In this document: positions 1 to 6,980 of the stretch, piece by piece
How positions within the stretch are numbered: the stretch's first letter is position 1
Layout of the letters: every line of letters starts with the position of its first letter
Assembly: GCA_028708585.1 (NCBI GenBank)
Contig: JAQVYO010000016.1
Location: forward strand, 1 to 17,317
Length of the DNA stretch: 17,317 nt
Direction: 5' to 3'
Source: Oscillospiraceae bacterium
Lineage (GTDB): Bacteria; Bacillota; Clostridia; Oscillospirales; Oscillospiraceae
Notes under the pieces: generated by a model
What the model saw: the letters and a program-made list of their open reading frames with translations, nothing else
What the model was told of the DNA's origin: nothing
The model's database searches: none
Program-made: the position numbers and the translations under genes

Positions 1-1728
1 CTCCTGTCTCAAACATATGACATTGCCTATCCGCCGGTTCTCGCGGTCTATCTGGAAGGCGCTCCCCGCCCCGGCATCGGGCCTCAGGATGTGGCCCTTG
101 CCATCATCGCCGCCACTTTCCCGGAGGGTACCGTAAAAAACAGCATTCTGGAATTTTTCGGCCCGGGAGTCTCTTCCCTTTCCATGGACTACCGGAACGG
201 AATCGACGTAATGACCACCGAAACCGCCTGCCTTTCCTCTGTCTGGCAGACAGACGAAACAGTGGAAAGGAGCTTGGAGGCGCACGGGCGCGCGTCGGAA
301 TTTCATACGTTGGCTCCGGCCAACGGCGCCTATTACGACGGGCTGATCCGCGTTCAGCTGGACCAGGTGGAGCCAATGATCGCGCTCCCCTTCCATCCCA
401 GCAACGCCTACCCCATCCGTGTGTTTCAGGAAAATATGGAAGACCTGCTTGCCCAAGTGGAGCAGGAAGCCCTGCGCCAATTCGGCCTGCAAACGCTTCC
501 CATTCCCCTGCGGTCAAAGATTAAAAATGGAAAATTCATGTGCGACCAGGGCGTCATCGCCGGCTGCTCCGGAGGCACCTACCAAAATCTTCTGCGGGCG
601 GCGGATATTTTAGCAGGTTCGCCGATGGGCAGCGGCGCATTCTGGCTTTCCGCGTATCCTGCCAGCATGCCCGTCATGATGGAGCTGACCCGGAACGGCG
701 CTATTTCCGCGCTGATGGCTGCGGGCGTATCCATCCGCTCCTGCTTCTGCGGTCCCTGTTTTGGTGCCGGAGACGTACCTGCAAACGGCGGTTTCTCCAT
801 CCGGCATTCCACCCGCAACTTCCCCAACCGGGAGGGCAGTAAGCCCGGTGAGGGACAGCTGGCTTTTGTGGCGCTGATGGACGCCCGTTCCATCGCGGCA
901 ACCGCTCTAAACGGCGGCGCTCTCACCGCCGCCGACCAGCTGGATTTCCCGCCTGCCGATCCGGAATTTGAACCATACCAGTTCGATGGCAGCTCCTATA
1001 ACGCCAGAGTCTACCGGGGCGTTGGCAACCCCCATCCGGAAACAGAACTTGTGTTTGGACCCAATATTGCCGACTGGCCTCCCCAGATTGCTCTGCCAGA
1101 AAATCTCCTGCTGTCGGTGGCGGCCGCTATTTACGATCCGGTAACCACCACCGACGAGCTGATCCCCTCCGGCGAAACCTCCTCCTTCCGCTCTAACCCC
1201 GTCAAACTGGCTTCTTTTGCCCTTTCCCGGAAAGACCCCTCTTATGTGGGGCGGGCACAGGAAATCATGTCGCTGGAAACCCTGCGGCGGCAGAATCCGC
1301 GGGACCCCGCCGTTGCCGCCGTCATGGATGGGCACGACCCGGAACAAACCGGACTTGGCAGTCTCATCATGGCCATCAAGCCGGGGGACGGATCCGCCCG
1401 GGAACAAGCCGCTTCCTGCCAGCGTGTACTGGGCGGCGTTGCCAACCTGGCAGAAGAATACGCCACCAAGCGGTATCGCAGCAATGTGGTCAACTGGGGC
1501 ATGCTTCCCTTTATTGTAGATCATATCCAGGATTACTCCCTTGCTCCCGGCGACCGGATTTATATTCCCGGCATCCGCAGAATTCTGAAAGGGAACCAGG
1601 AAACCGTGGAGGCCCAGCTGATAAAAGGCGGCCAAAAACAGCCCCTCATTCTGCGCTTGCCCAACCTGACCAGAGAAGAACGGGATATCATCCTGGCAGG
1701 GTGCCTTATCAATTATTATGCCGGATAA
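1..1728 (+). CDS. Aconitase-superfamily hydratase (YbhJ-like), 5' end cut by window
   Basis: The reading frame is open from base 1, so the 575 codons here are the C-terminal part; family members run about 750 residues, so roughly 180 are missing. A GTG at 91 is internal, because the codons before it read as aconitase-like sequence (PRPGIGPQDVALAII). Three cluster-type cysteines are visible: Cys in AGCSGG (codon at 565) and the CGPC pair (codons at 748 and 757), which match the 4Fe-4S ligands of aconitases. STRNFPNREG and the later RYRSNVVNWGMLPF segment correspond to the aconitase core end and the swivel domain. Known family members dehydrate or isomerise hydroxy-acids with a 4Fe-4S cluster in the cytoplasm; YbhJ-type members have no firmly assigned substrate. 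I infer a hydratase of unknown substrate rather than citrate-cycle aconitase or isopropylmalate isomerase, because the motifs are divergent and no citrate or leucine genes lie nearby. Confidence 0.85.
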   Translation, partial: LLSQTYDIAYPPVLAVYLEGAPRPGIGPQDVALAIIAATFPEGTVKNSILEFFGPGVSSLSMDYRNGIDVMTTETACLSSVWQTDETVERSLEAHGRASEFHTLAPANGAYYDGLIRVQLDQVEPMIALPFHPSNAYPIRVFQENMEDLLAQVEQEALRQFGLQTLPIPLRSKIKNGKFMCDQGVIAGCSGGTYQNLLRAADILAGSPMGSGAFWLSAYPASMPVMMELTRNGAISALMAAGVSIRSCFCGPCFGAGDVPANGGFSIRHSTRNFPNREGSKPGEGQLAFVALMDARSIAATALNGGALTAADQLDFPPADPEFEPYQFDGSSYNARVYRGVGNPHPETELVFGPNIADWPPQIALPENLLLSVAAAIYDPVTTTDELIPSGETSSFRSNPVKLASFALSRKDPSYVGRAQEIMSLETLRRQNPRDPAVAAVMDGHDPEQTGLGSLIMAIKPGDGSAREQAASCQRVLGGVANLAEEYATKRYRSNVVNWGMLPFIVDHIQDYSLAPGDRIYIPGIRRILKGNQETVEAQLIKGGQKQPLILRLPNLTREERDIILAGCLINYYAG

Positions 1729-1729
1729 A

Positions 1730-1763
1730 CCGGCTCCGCAAAGCCGGCGTTCGGAGTTTTGTT
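1730..1763 (+). terminator. Weak candidate terminator after the hydratase
   Basis: Directly after the stop codon, CCGGCT (1730-1735) can pair with AGCCGG (1742-1747). Alternatively, CTCCG (1734-1738) can pair with CGGAG (1752-1756), which is followed by TTTTGTTGTT. Either stem is only 5-6 bp, so termination may be partial or absent, leaving the downstream transporter pair possibly co-transcribed. Confidence 0.3.
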
Positions 1764-1868
1764 GTTCCAGCCGCCATCCTTTTTCAGAAAGCAGCCTCGG
1801 GGGCAGCTGCCATCTGCGGAATATGCCGCCGCAGCCGGAGTAAATTGAGATATAGCGGAGATGATGAT

Positions 1869-2465
1869 GTGTCAGGAGGAAAACTGGACCAACCATTTCA
1901 GCGGCTTTTTCGTATTTTTCTAATCACGTTCCGGATTGGCCTTTTCACATTCGGCGGAGGGATGTCCATGCTTCCCATGATGCAGCATGAATTTGTCGAC
2001 AAGCAAAAGTGGGTGGACAAATCCTATATGACCGACGTTTTTGCGGTTGCGCAAACGCTGCCCGGCGCGGTTGCGGTAAACAGTTCCCTCCTGCTGGGAT
2101 ACCGGCTGGCCGGCCCGGCAGGAGGGCTTGTCGCCGCTTTTGGCAGCGTTTTGCCATCTTTTCTTGTTTTGTGGGCTGTCTCGCTCTTTTACAATGCTTT
2201 TATATCCAACCCTTATATGGCAGGAGCGCTCCGCGGCGTAAGGGGCACGGTGGTTGCTCTTTTGCTTTCCGCCTTTTTCAGCCTGCGTAAAGCTTCTTTA
2301 CAGGATCGGTTCGGCTGGGCTCTCTTTCTGGCGGCCCTGGCTGTTACCTTATTCCTTCCTTGGGTCAATGTGATTTTTATTTTGCTGGCGGGAGGCGCCC
2401 TTAGGATTCTTTATTATTGCCGCCGTCTGAAAAAAGGAAGGAAAGGTGGCGGCGATGATCTTTAA
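1869..2465 (+). CDS. Chromate transporter (CHR) family, first half-size subunit
   Basis: The 198-residue hydrophobic protein carries the CHR-family N-terminal signature FRIGLFTFGGGMSMLP (residues 22-36) and the AQTLPGAVAVN segment (61-71). Further hydrophobic helices follow to about residue 183, and the tail is basic. Full-length ChrA proteins have two such domains; this is a single-domain (short-chain) member, and short-chain members usually work as a pair with an adjacent gene. The family exports or exchanges oxyanions such as chromate across the cytoplasmic membrane, but the real substrate in anaerobes is often unknown. The frame is open further upstream into the hydratase gene. I chose GTG 1869 because GCGGAG at 1855-1860 lies 8 bases before it and family N-termini are short. 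An AGGAGG at 1874-1879, just inside the gene, makes the start uncertain. Confidence 0.85.
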   Translation: MSGGKLDQPFQRLFRIFLITFRIGLFTFGGGMSMLPMMQHEFVDKQKWVDKSYMTDVFAVAQTLPGAVAVNSSLLLGYRLAGPAGGLVAAFGSVLPSFLVLWAVSLFYNAFISNPYMAGALRGVRGTVVALLLSAFFSLRKASLQDRFGWALFLAALAVTLFLPWVNVIFILLAGGALRILYYCRRLKKGRKGGGDDL

Positions 2466-3009
2466 ACTGTTGGAACTTTTTTTGATTTTCTTTAAAATCG
2501 GACTGTTCACCGTCGGCGGAGGAATGGCCATGCTGCCTCTCATTCAGCAAGAGCTTGTGGAGCGTCATATGATGACCTTGCAGCAATCGGTGGATATGGT
2601 TGCTATCTCCCAGATGACGCCCGGCCCTTTCGCGATAAACTCCGCAACCTTTGTAGGCATGCAGCTGTATGGCGTTCCCGGCGCGGCTATCGCTACGCTG
2701 GGCGTTGTGCTCCCTTCCATCCTGATCTGCCTGATTGTGGCTCACATGCTAAAGCGGTTTCAGAGCAGTTTTTGGGTCCAATCCACCTTGGGAGGCATTC
2801 GACCTGTAGTGATGGCGCTGATCGCTTATAGCTTTCTGACCATCTCCTTTGATAGCCTGCTTCCCAATGGTTTTGGTGCCGCCATAGACGTTCCGGTTCT
2901 GGTAATCGCCGTCCTTTCCTTTGCTTTTTTAGAAATGGGAAAGGTAAACCCGGTTCTTCTGATTTTGGCCTCCGGAATTTTTGGCGCACTTTTTTTAAGA
3001 CCATCCTAA
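2455..3009 (+). CDS. Chromate transporter (CHR) family, second half-size subunit
   Basis: The 184-residue membrane protein repeats the CHR signature (FKIGLFTVGGGMAMLPLIQQELV, split here as FKIGLFTVGGG then MAMLP, residues 13-28). MTPGPFAINSATFVG follows near residue 60, then four or more hydrophobic segments. It overlaps the upstream paralogue by 11 bases from this ATG, or 20 bases if the GTG at 2446 is used. ATG 2455 is preferred because GGAAAGG at 2440-2446 sits 8 bases upstream. The overlap implies translational coupling and a heteromeric pair, as established for short-chain CHR genes in Firmicutes. It is the last gene of the plus-strand cluster and is followed at once by a strong terminator. 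Substrate is not shown by sequence; chromate export is only the family label. Confidence 0.88.
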   Translation: MIFKLLELFLIFFKIGLFTVGGGMAMLPLIQQELVERHMMTLQQSVDMVAISQMTPGPFAINSATFVGMQLYGVPGAAIATLGVVLPSILICLIVAHMLKRFQSSFWVQSTLGGIRPVVMALIAYSFLTISFDSLLPNGFGAAIDVPVLVIAVLSFAFLEMGKVNPVLLILASGIFGALFLRPS

Positions 3010-3010
3010 A

Positions 3011-3054
3011 AATGATCCGCAGGAGCCAAATCGGTTCCTGCGGATCATTTTTTA
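3011..3054. terminator. Strong bidirectional intrinsic terminator
   Basis: AATGATCCGCAGGA (3011-3024) pairs perfectly with TCCTGCGGATCATT (3036-3049). The stem extends inward by one G-T and two G-C pairs around a 5-base loop. A-rich sequence precedes it (3008-3012) and a T run follows (3048-3053), so it can stop transcription from the chromate transporter genes on the plus strand and from the convergent membrane-protein gene ending at 3069. Confidence 0.92.
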
Positions 3055-3068
3055 CTCGCTTGTCTTTT

Positions 3069-3554
3069 TCATTCATGAGATTCTTGCTGCAGCCCCGGTT
3101 CTTCCGCGGAGGAATCCGCTTTCTCCTTTTTTGCCGCAATTGTTTCTTGAAAATCCCCGTCCTCCGGTTCCTTCCGCTTTGCCGGGTCCAATTCTCCCGA
3201 TCCGCCCGTATGCGCATGCATAATGGTAATGGTCATGGGATCCCGCATGGAAACCTTATTGCCGGAAACGGTAACCAAACCTTTTCCGGAAGCCTCCCTG
3301 ATCTCCGCGTTTACATTCTTCATCGTGATAAAAGAATAAATCCACTGAGCAACCATTCCGGCGCAGCCCACAAAGGAAATAAACCAATAGCTTCCCCGCA
3401 GCATGGACCCCGCAAGAATCAGCAGCAAAAAGAAATATAAAAGATATGTAAATTCCGTTCGCGAGACAATAACCGTCTTCTCCTCATCTTCCATCCGGGT
3501 GTATGTAAAGGTTTTCTTCACAACGTTCCCCTTGTCTTGCTGTTCCATCTCCAT
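3069..3554 (-). CDS. Small membrane protein of unknown function
   Basis: I do not recognise this 161-residue protein. It has a charged N-terminus, two predicted transmembrane segments at about residues 34-51 and 56-77 joined by a short polar turn, and then a mostly hydrophilic C-terminal half. The last 40 residues are rich in Glu, Lys and Asp and look disordered. The close hairpin of two helices suggests both ends lie on the same side of the cytoplasmic membrane. The frame is open upstream to 3611, but ATG 3554 is chosen because GGGAGGAG ends 4 bases before it; the ATG at 3548 is a second option. It is monocistronic, with a candidate promoter at 3619-3648 and the shared terminator downstream. 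No function is proposed. Confidence 0.75.
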   Translation of the reverse strand: MEMEQQDKGNVVKKTFTYTRMEDEEKTVIVSRTEFTYLLYFFLLLILAGSMLRGSYWFISFVGCAGMVAQWIYSFITMKNVNAEIREASGKGLVTVSGNKVSMRDPMTITIMHAHTGGSGELDPAKRKEPEDGDFQETIAAKKEKADSSAEEPGLQQESHE

Positions 3555-3618
3555 CCTCTCCTCCCATTTAATTTTGGCCGCCGGCAGTTTCACCATTTCG
3601 TAACAATCCATCCATTAT

Positions 3619-3648
3619 GCTATACTGTTTCTTCATGCCGCTTGTCTA
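3619..3648 (-). promoter_or_regulatory. Candidate sigma-A promoter for the small membrane protein
   Basis: Read on the minus strand, TAGACA (3643-3648) and TATAGC (3619-3624) are separated by 18 bases, about 65 bases upstream of the chosen start. The -35 matches consensus at 5 of 6 and the -10 at 4 of 6 positions. Confidence 0.42.
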
Positions 3649-3688
3649 CAGCACACATCATAAACTTTCAGATGCTTCCACATCGCCT

Positions 3689-3731
3689 AAAAAGCCGCCT
3701 GCGGAACGCAATGCCTCCGCAGGCGGCTTTT
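3689..3731 (-). terminator. Intrinsic terminator of the efp-CD1247 operon
   Basis: GCCGCCTGCGGA (3694-3705) pairs perfectly over 12 bp with TCCGCAGGCGGC (3716-3727) around a 10-base loop. A-T pairs on both sides extend the stem. On the minus strand the hairpin is followed by TTTTT (3693-3689), placing it 26 bases after the stop of the zinc-ribbon gene. It separates that operon from the promoter of the next minus-strand gene. Confidence 0.9.
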
Positions 3732-3757
3732 CTTCTTTCGGCGCGTGGTTTTTTTCC

Positions 3758-4210
3758 TCAGTGGGAGCAGTCGCTGTCACAGCAGCAACTGTCATCGCAG
3801 CAGCTGTCTTCGCAGGAATCACCAATCTCTAAGCTAAATTTTTCCTTGCATTTGGGGCACTCAATAGAACCGGCATCCATAACGGATTCGTCAATCACCA
3901 GAGTCTCCCCACAATTGGGACACTCCATTTCAAAGAAATCCTCGTCGTCATCCTCGCCATCTTCCGCAAAGGACTCGGCTTCCTCATCCCCATAGACGAT
4001 TTCTTCCACTTCCCCCAGATCGTCGGAGAGCGCGTCAATTTCATCCGCCAGATCCAGGCTGTTCTTCTCCAAATCTTCCAAGCTTAAACCGGCATCTTCC
4101 AGAATATCCATCATGACGGAAATCAGTTTGGCCTCTTTAGATGCTTCCGGATCTAAGTTGAGTCCTTCCGCAAGGCCCTTCAGATAAGCAACTTTCTCGG
4201 AAATTGTCAT
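3758..4210 (-). CDS. CD1247-type protein with zinc ribbon and Cys-rich tail
   Basis: The 150-residue acidic protein starts with a helical domain (residues 1-65) resembling the N-terminal domain annotated CD1247 in Clostridia. A strongly acidic linker follows (67-93, with runs of Glu and Asp). Next is a CPNC (97-100) and CPKC (118-121) pair, spaced as in a TFIIB-type zinc ribbon. The final 20 residues hold seven cysteines in C, CC, CCC, C groups and end with His. The zinc ribbon is seen; zinc binding is inferred; the cellular role is not known. The start is supported by AGGAG 9 bases upstream. It lies 31 bases downstream of efp and is probably co-transcribed from the efp promoter, an arrangement common in Clostridia. 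It ends in a strong terminator. Confidence 0.85.
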   Translation of the reverse strand: MTISEKVAYLKGLAEGLNLDPEASKEAKLISVMMDILEDAGLSLEDLEKNSLDLADEIDALSDDLGEVEEIVYGDEEAESFAEDGEDDDEDFFEMECPNCGETLVIDESVMDAGSIECPKCKEKFSLEIGDSCEDSCCDDSCCCDSDCSH

Positions 4211-4241
4211 ACGCGTTATCTCCTATTCTATATTGAGTCCA

Positions 4242-4805
4242 TTAATTTTTGGCACGCTCAAGATATTCTCCCGTTCGGGTGTCTACCCGGATCTTGTCAC
4301 CGGTATCAATGAAAAGGGGCACCTTGATTTCCGCCCCGGTTTCCAAAACCGCGGGCTTCAGCACGTTGGTGGCGGTATCCCCTCTTAAACCGGGGTCCGT
4401 ATGCGTCACTTCCAGTTCTACAAAGTTGGGAGGCTCCACGCCAAACACACTGCCCTTGTAAGACATGACCTTGCAGGTCATGTTTTCTTTCACAAACCGG
4501 AAGCTGTCGCCCAGGAGCTTCGCCTCCATGGGCACCAGCTCATAGCTTTCCATATCCATAAAATAATACAGGTCGCCGTCGTTATAGCTGTATTCCATGT
4601 CCTTCCGTTCCACATAGGCATTTTCAAATTTGTCCGTTGGGTTAAAGGTAGTTTCCGTTACCGCACCGGAGATTACGTTTTTCATCTTTACCCGCACGAA
4701 TGCGGCGCCCTTTCCCGGTTTCACATGCTGGAATTCCACAACCTGCATTACGTTGCCATCCATTTCAAAAGTAACGCCATTTCTAAAATCGCTGGCTGAG
4801 ATCAT
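4242..4805 (-). CDS. efp: Translation elongation factor P
   Basis: The 187-residue length and the three-domain beta-barrel layout are those of EF-P. The N-terminal KOW-like domain carries the tip loop KPGKGAAFVRVK, with Lys32 at the position that is modified in other bacteria (beta-lysylated in E. coli, 5-aminopentanolylated in B. subtilis). The C-terminal signature is present around KVPLFIDTGDKIRVDTRTGEYL (split, residues about 161-182). EF-P binds between the ribosomal P and E sites and relieves stalling at polyproline stretches. No modification gene is in this window, so the type of Lys32 modification cannot be told. ATG 4805 is the only possible start, since an in-frame stop lies just upstream; the AGGA ribosome site is rather distant, about 16 bases. 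It is the first gene of a two-gene operon. Confidence 0.98.
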   Translation of the reverse strand: MISASDFRNGVTFEMDGNVMQVVEFQHVKPGKGAAFVRVKMKNVISGAVTETTFNPTDKFENAYVERKDMEYSYNDGDLYYFMDMESYELVPMEAKLLGDSFRFVKENMTCKVMSYKGSVFGVEPPNFVELEVTHTDPGLRGDTATNVLKPAVLETGAEIKVPLFIDTGDKIRVDTRTGEYLERAKN

Positions 4806-4888
4806 GTTTTTTCATCCATCCTCTCTATGTCCGTCCGGCTGTCCCGGCCAAAAACAGGGGTTCTCTTCCCTATCCGTTTCATTTCATT

Positions 4889-4917
4889 ATTTTATACTAA
4901 AAAGCCGGCCTTTGCAA
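4889..4917 (-). promoter_or_regulatory. Candidate sigma-A promoter for efp
   Basis: On the minus strand, TTGCAA (4912-4917) and TAAAAT (4889-4894) are spaced by 17 bases. The resulting leader before the efp ATG at 4805 would be about 75 bases. The -35 element lies inside the hairpin that appears to terminate the upstream peptidase gene. Confidence 0.55.
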
Positions 4918-4921
4918 GGCC
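4894..4921 (-). terminator. Candidate terminator of the yqeG-pepP operon
   Basis: On the minus strand GGCCTT (4921-4916) pairs with AAGGCC (4912-4907) around a 3-base loop, followed by GGCTTTTTAG. The stem is 6 bp, G-C rich, and lies 34 bases after the peptidase stop codon. The U-tract is offset by 3 bases from the stem, so efficiency is uncertain. Confidence 0.5.
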
Positions 4922-4954
4922 TCAATCGTTTTTTTAAGCCGCTGCCAACCAAAA

Positions 4955-6022
4955 TTATCCCAAAATCAAAAGGTCCTTGGGGGCATTTGTAATGTCCTCG
5001 CAGCCGTCTCTTCTCACAATCACCACATCTTCAATCCGCACGCCGAATTTCCCGGGCAGGTAAATCCCCGGTTCTGCGGAAACTACCGCCCCGGCCGGTA
5101 CCGGCCCTGGCTCGGAGGGGCTGAAATTGGGCGACTCATGGATTTCGATTCCCACGCTGTGACCGAAGCTATGTCCAAAGTATGCCCCGTATCCCGCGCC
5201 GTCAATCACCTTCCGGGCCGCCGCGTCAATTTCTTTTCCTGAAGTTTCCGCTTTCACTGCGGCAATTCCGGCTTCCTGGGCTTTGCGTACCAGGGCATAC
5301 ACGGTTTTCATTTCTTCCGTTGCATATCCTACGGCCACGGTGCGGGTCATATCGGAACAATAGCCTCCGGAAACGCATCCGAAATCCATAGTCACAAAGT
5401 CTCCCGGCTCCAGCTTCCGCTCCGTTGGCACCCCGTGGGGCATGCTGGAATTTGGTCCGGATACCACAATGGGGTCAAATGCGTTTTTCTCGCCGCCGCC
5501 CTCCAGCAGGAAAAATGACAGCCGCGCCGCCAGCTCCTTTTCCGACACGCCGGGCCGAATGAGAGGCAGCATGCGTTCCAACGCCCCCTCCGTGATGCGC
5601 TGGGCCTTCTTCATCGCTTCAATTTCCTCTTCATCCTTGGATCGCCGCAGCATGGAGGGAAGCTTCTGTGCCTCCACAAAAGTGCATGGAACCTTGGAAT
5701 ACCGCTGATAGTCCAAAACGCTCATAACCGCTTCTTCAAACCCCAGGCGGTGAATCGCTTCCTTTTGTACCAACTGCCGGAGGGCTTTCACATAGGTGGC
5801 GCCCCGTCCCAAAACGTAAACGTCCGCACCCACCACATTCTTTTTCGCTGCTTCAATATACCGGGAATCGGTGACAAAATAGCTCTTGCCCCGGGTCACC
5901 AGCACAATGCCGTCGGAAGAGGCAAACCCCGAAGCATAAAAACGGTTCGCCTCTCCGGTCAGCAGCATAGCATCCAGGCCATACTCCTCAAGGCACTGGG
6001 CAATCGGATGAAAATGGTTCAT
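4955..6022 (-). CDS. M24 family Xaa-Pro aminopeptidase
   Basis: The 355-residue protein has a creatinase-like N-terminal domain (about residues 5-125) and a pita-bread metallopeptidase domain (135-350). All five expected metal ligands are visible: Asp213 (MDFG), Asp224 (SDMTRT), His288 (GHSVGIEIHE), Glu317 (AEPGIY) and Glu331 (RIED), plus His196 in MPHG. It removes N-terminal residues preceding proline in the cytoplasm, a role in peptide turnover. The start at 6022 is preferred over the ATG at 6043 because a GAGAGGAAG stretch lies just before it and the homologous N-terminus begins here. It overlaps the end of the upstream endonuclease-IV-like gene by 35 bases, which suggests coupling. In many Clostridia this peptidase sits directly before efp, as here; the two may be linked by proline-related translation, but that is inference. 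Confidence 0.95.
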   Translation of the reverse strand: MNHFHPIAQCLEEYGLDAMLLTGEANRFYASGFASSDGIVLVTRGKSYFVTDSRYIEAAKKNVVGADVYVLGRGATYVKALRQLVQKEAIHRLGFEEAVMSVLDYQRYSKVPCTFVEAQKLPSMLRRSKDEEEIEAMKKAQRITEGALERMLPLIRPGVSEKELAARLSFFLLEGGGEKNAFDPIVVSGPNSSMPHGVPTERKLEPGDFVTMDFGCVSGGYCSDMTRTVAVGYATEEMKTVYALVRKAQEAGIAAVKAETSGKEIDAAARKVIDGAGYGAYFGHSFGHSVGIEIHESPNFSPSEPGPVPAGAVVSAEPGIYLPGKFGVRIEDVVIVRRDGCEDITNAPKDLLILG

Positions 6023-6902
6023 ATGATCGCTTCCTCTCCGCAAAATAAATCTCTTTCATGCGCAGGGCGTCTCTGCTTTGGGTCCCCGCCGATTCGCAAA
6101 TGAAAACCGGACAGTAATCCCGCGCCGCCATCAGCGATGCCAGCGGCAAAAACTCCGGCCCATATTCCGGATCGTCAAAGGTCAGGTGCCGCAGCTCCCC
6201 GCCTTTTTTTGTATATGCAATTTTAGAAAAATGCACATGAATCCGTTTGGCTCGTTTCACGCCCAACGCCCGCTCGATGGTATCCAAAATCTCCAAAAAG
6301 GCTTCCGGCCCTTCCGCCGCGCCAAAGCTTCTGGCATATAGGTGTCCAAAATCCACACAGGGAATCAACCGCTCATCCAGCTGGCACAAAGACAGCACTT
6401 CTTCCAGGGTTCCCAGCTGGCCGGTTTTTCCCATGGTTTCCGGGCACAGGGAAATATGCCCAAAGCCCGCGCCGTCACAGCGGCGCAGGATCGTTTTCAA
6501 AGCGGCCATCGCCGTTTTCAGCGCCTCACCCCGGGCGCGTTTCAGTAAAGTGCCGCTGTGGACCACCACTCGCGAGGCGCCCATCGCGTCCGCCGCCCGG
6601 ACAGTACTGATCACATACTGAACATTTTTTTCCTGCCGCGCTGCATCCGGATTCGCCAAATTAATGTAATATGGTGCGTGGAGCGACAAAAAAATATCGT
6701 TTTCCAGCGCCTTGCGGCCAATGGAACGCGCGGTCTCTTCTCCCACGCGCACCCCTCTTCCGCATTGATATTCAAAGGCGGAAAGGCCGATGGAGGCCAG
6801 CCAGCCCGGCATCTTTTCCGTGGAGCCGCCGGGAAAATCGTCCGGCGTGCCCGCAGGGCCAAAAACCGGCTCCGCCATTTTGTTTTCTGCTTCGCTGTGC
6901 AT
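5988..6902 (-). CDS. Endonuclease IV-like TIM-barrel protein (Nfo family, divergent)
   Basis: The 304-residue protein follows the AP-endonuclease-2 fold and most of the trinuclear metal site can be traced. Visible ligand positions are His75 (SLHAPYYINLA), His115 (VVHSG), Glu155 (CPETMG), Asp184 and His187 (CVDFGH), His224 (HVHF), His239 (LRHL) and Glu270 (ICES). The Asp of the usual Asp-x-His motif seems to be Leu237, with Glu236 next to it. Nfo enzymes cleave abasic sites in DNA for base-excision repair. This Clostridial branch is shorter in the variable loops and could act on another phosphate or sugar substrate. ATG 6902 has AGAGG 8 bases upstream; ATG 6878 (MAEPVFGPAG) is an alternative that matches the likely start of the fold. 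It lies 78 bases after yqeG and overlaps the peptidase gene, so it is the middle gene of that operon. Confidence 0.82.
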   Translation of the reverse strand: MHSEAENKMAEPVFGPAGTPDDFPGGSTEKMPGWLASIGLSAFEYQCGRGVRVGEETARSIGRKALENDIFLSLHAPYYINLANPDAARQEKNVQYVISTVRAADAMGASRVVVHSGTLLKRARGEALKTAMAALKTILRRCDGAGFGHISLCPETMGKTGQLGTLEEVLSLCQLDERLIPCVDFGHLYARSFGAAEGPEAFLEILDTIERALGVKRAKRIHVHFSKIAYTKKGGELRHLTFDDPEYGPEFLPLASLMAARDYCPVFICESAGTQSRDALRMKEIYFAERKRSYEPFSSDCPVP

Positions 6903-6980
6903 ATCGTTTTCCTCTTCTCCCGGCAAATTCGCCTGCGCAATTTATCCTTCCTGTACCAAAGCAGAACGCCGTCAAAGGAT

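Noticed and set aside
907..1896. Long antisense frame of 329 codons opposite the hydratase
   Set aside because: It mirrors a well-conserved aconitase-family frame, has Gly/Arg-rich composition without domains, and no convincing ribosome site; a shadow of G+C-biased codons.
1861..1923. 20-codon ORF (MMMCQEENW...) before the first CHR gene, possible leader peptide
   Set aside because: No stalling motif, attenuator or conserved feature supports it, and it overlaps the likely CHR start in another frame.
3776..3830. Short direct repeats (CAGCAGC-type) at the 3' end of the zinc-ribbon gene, possible CRISPR or tandem array
   Set aside because: They are the Ser/Cys/Asp codons of the cysteine-rich tail and have no regular repeat-spacer structure.
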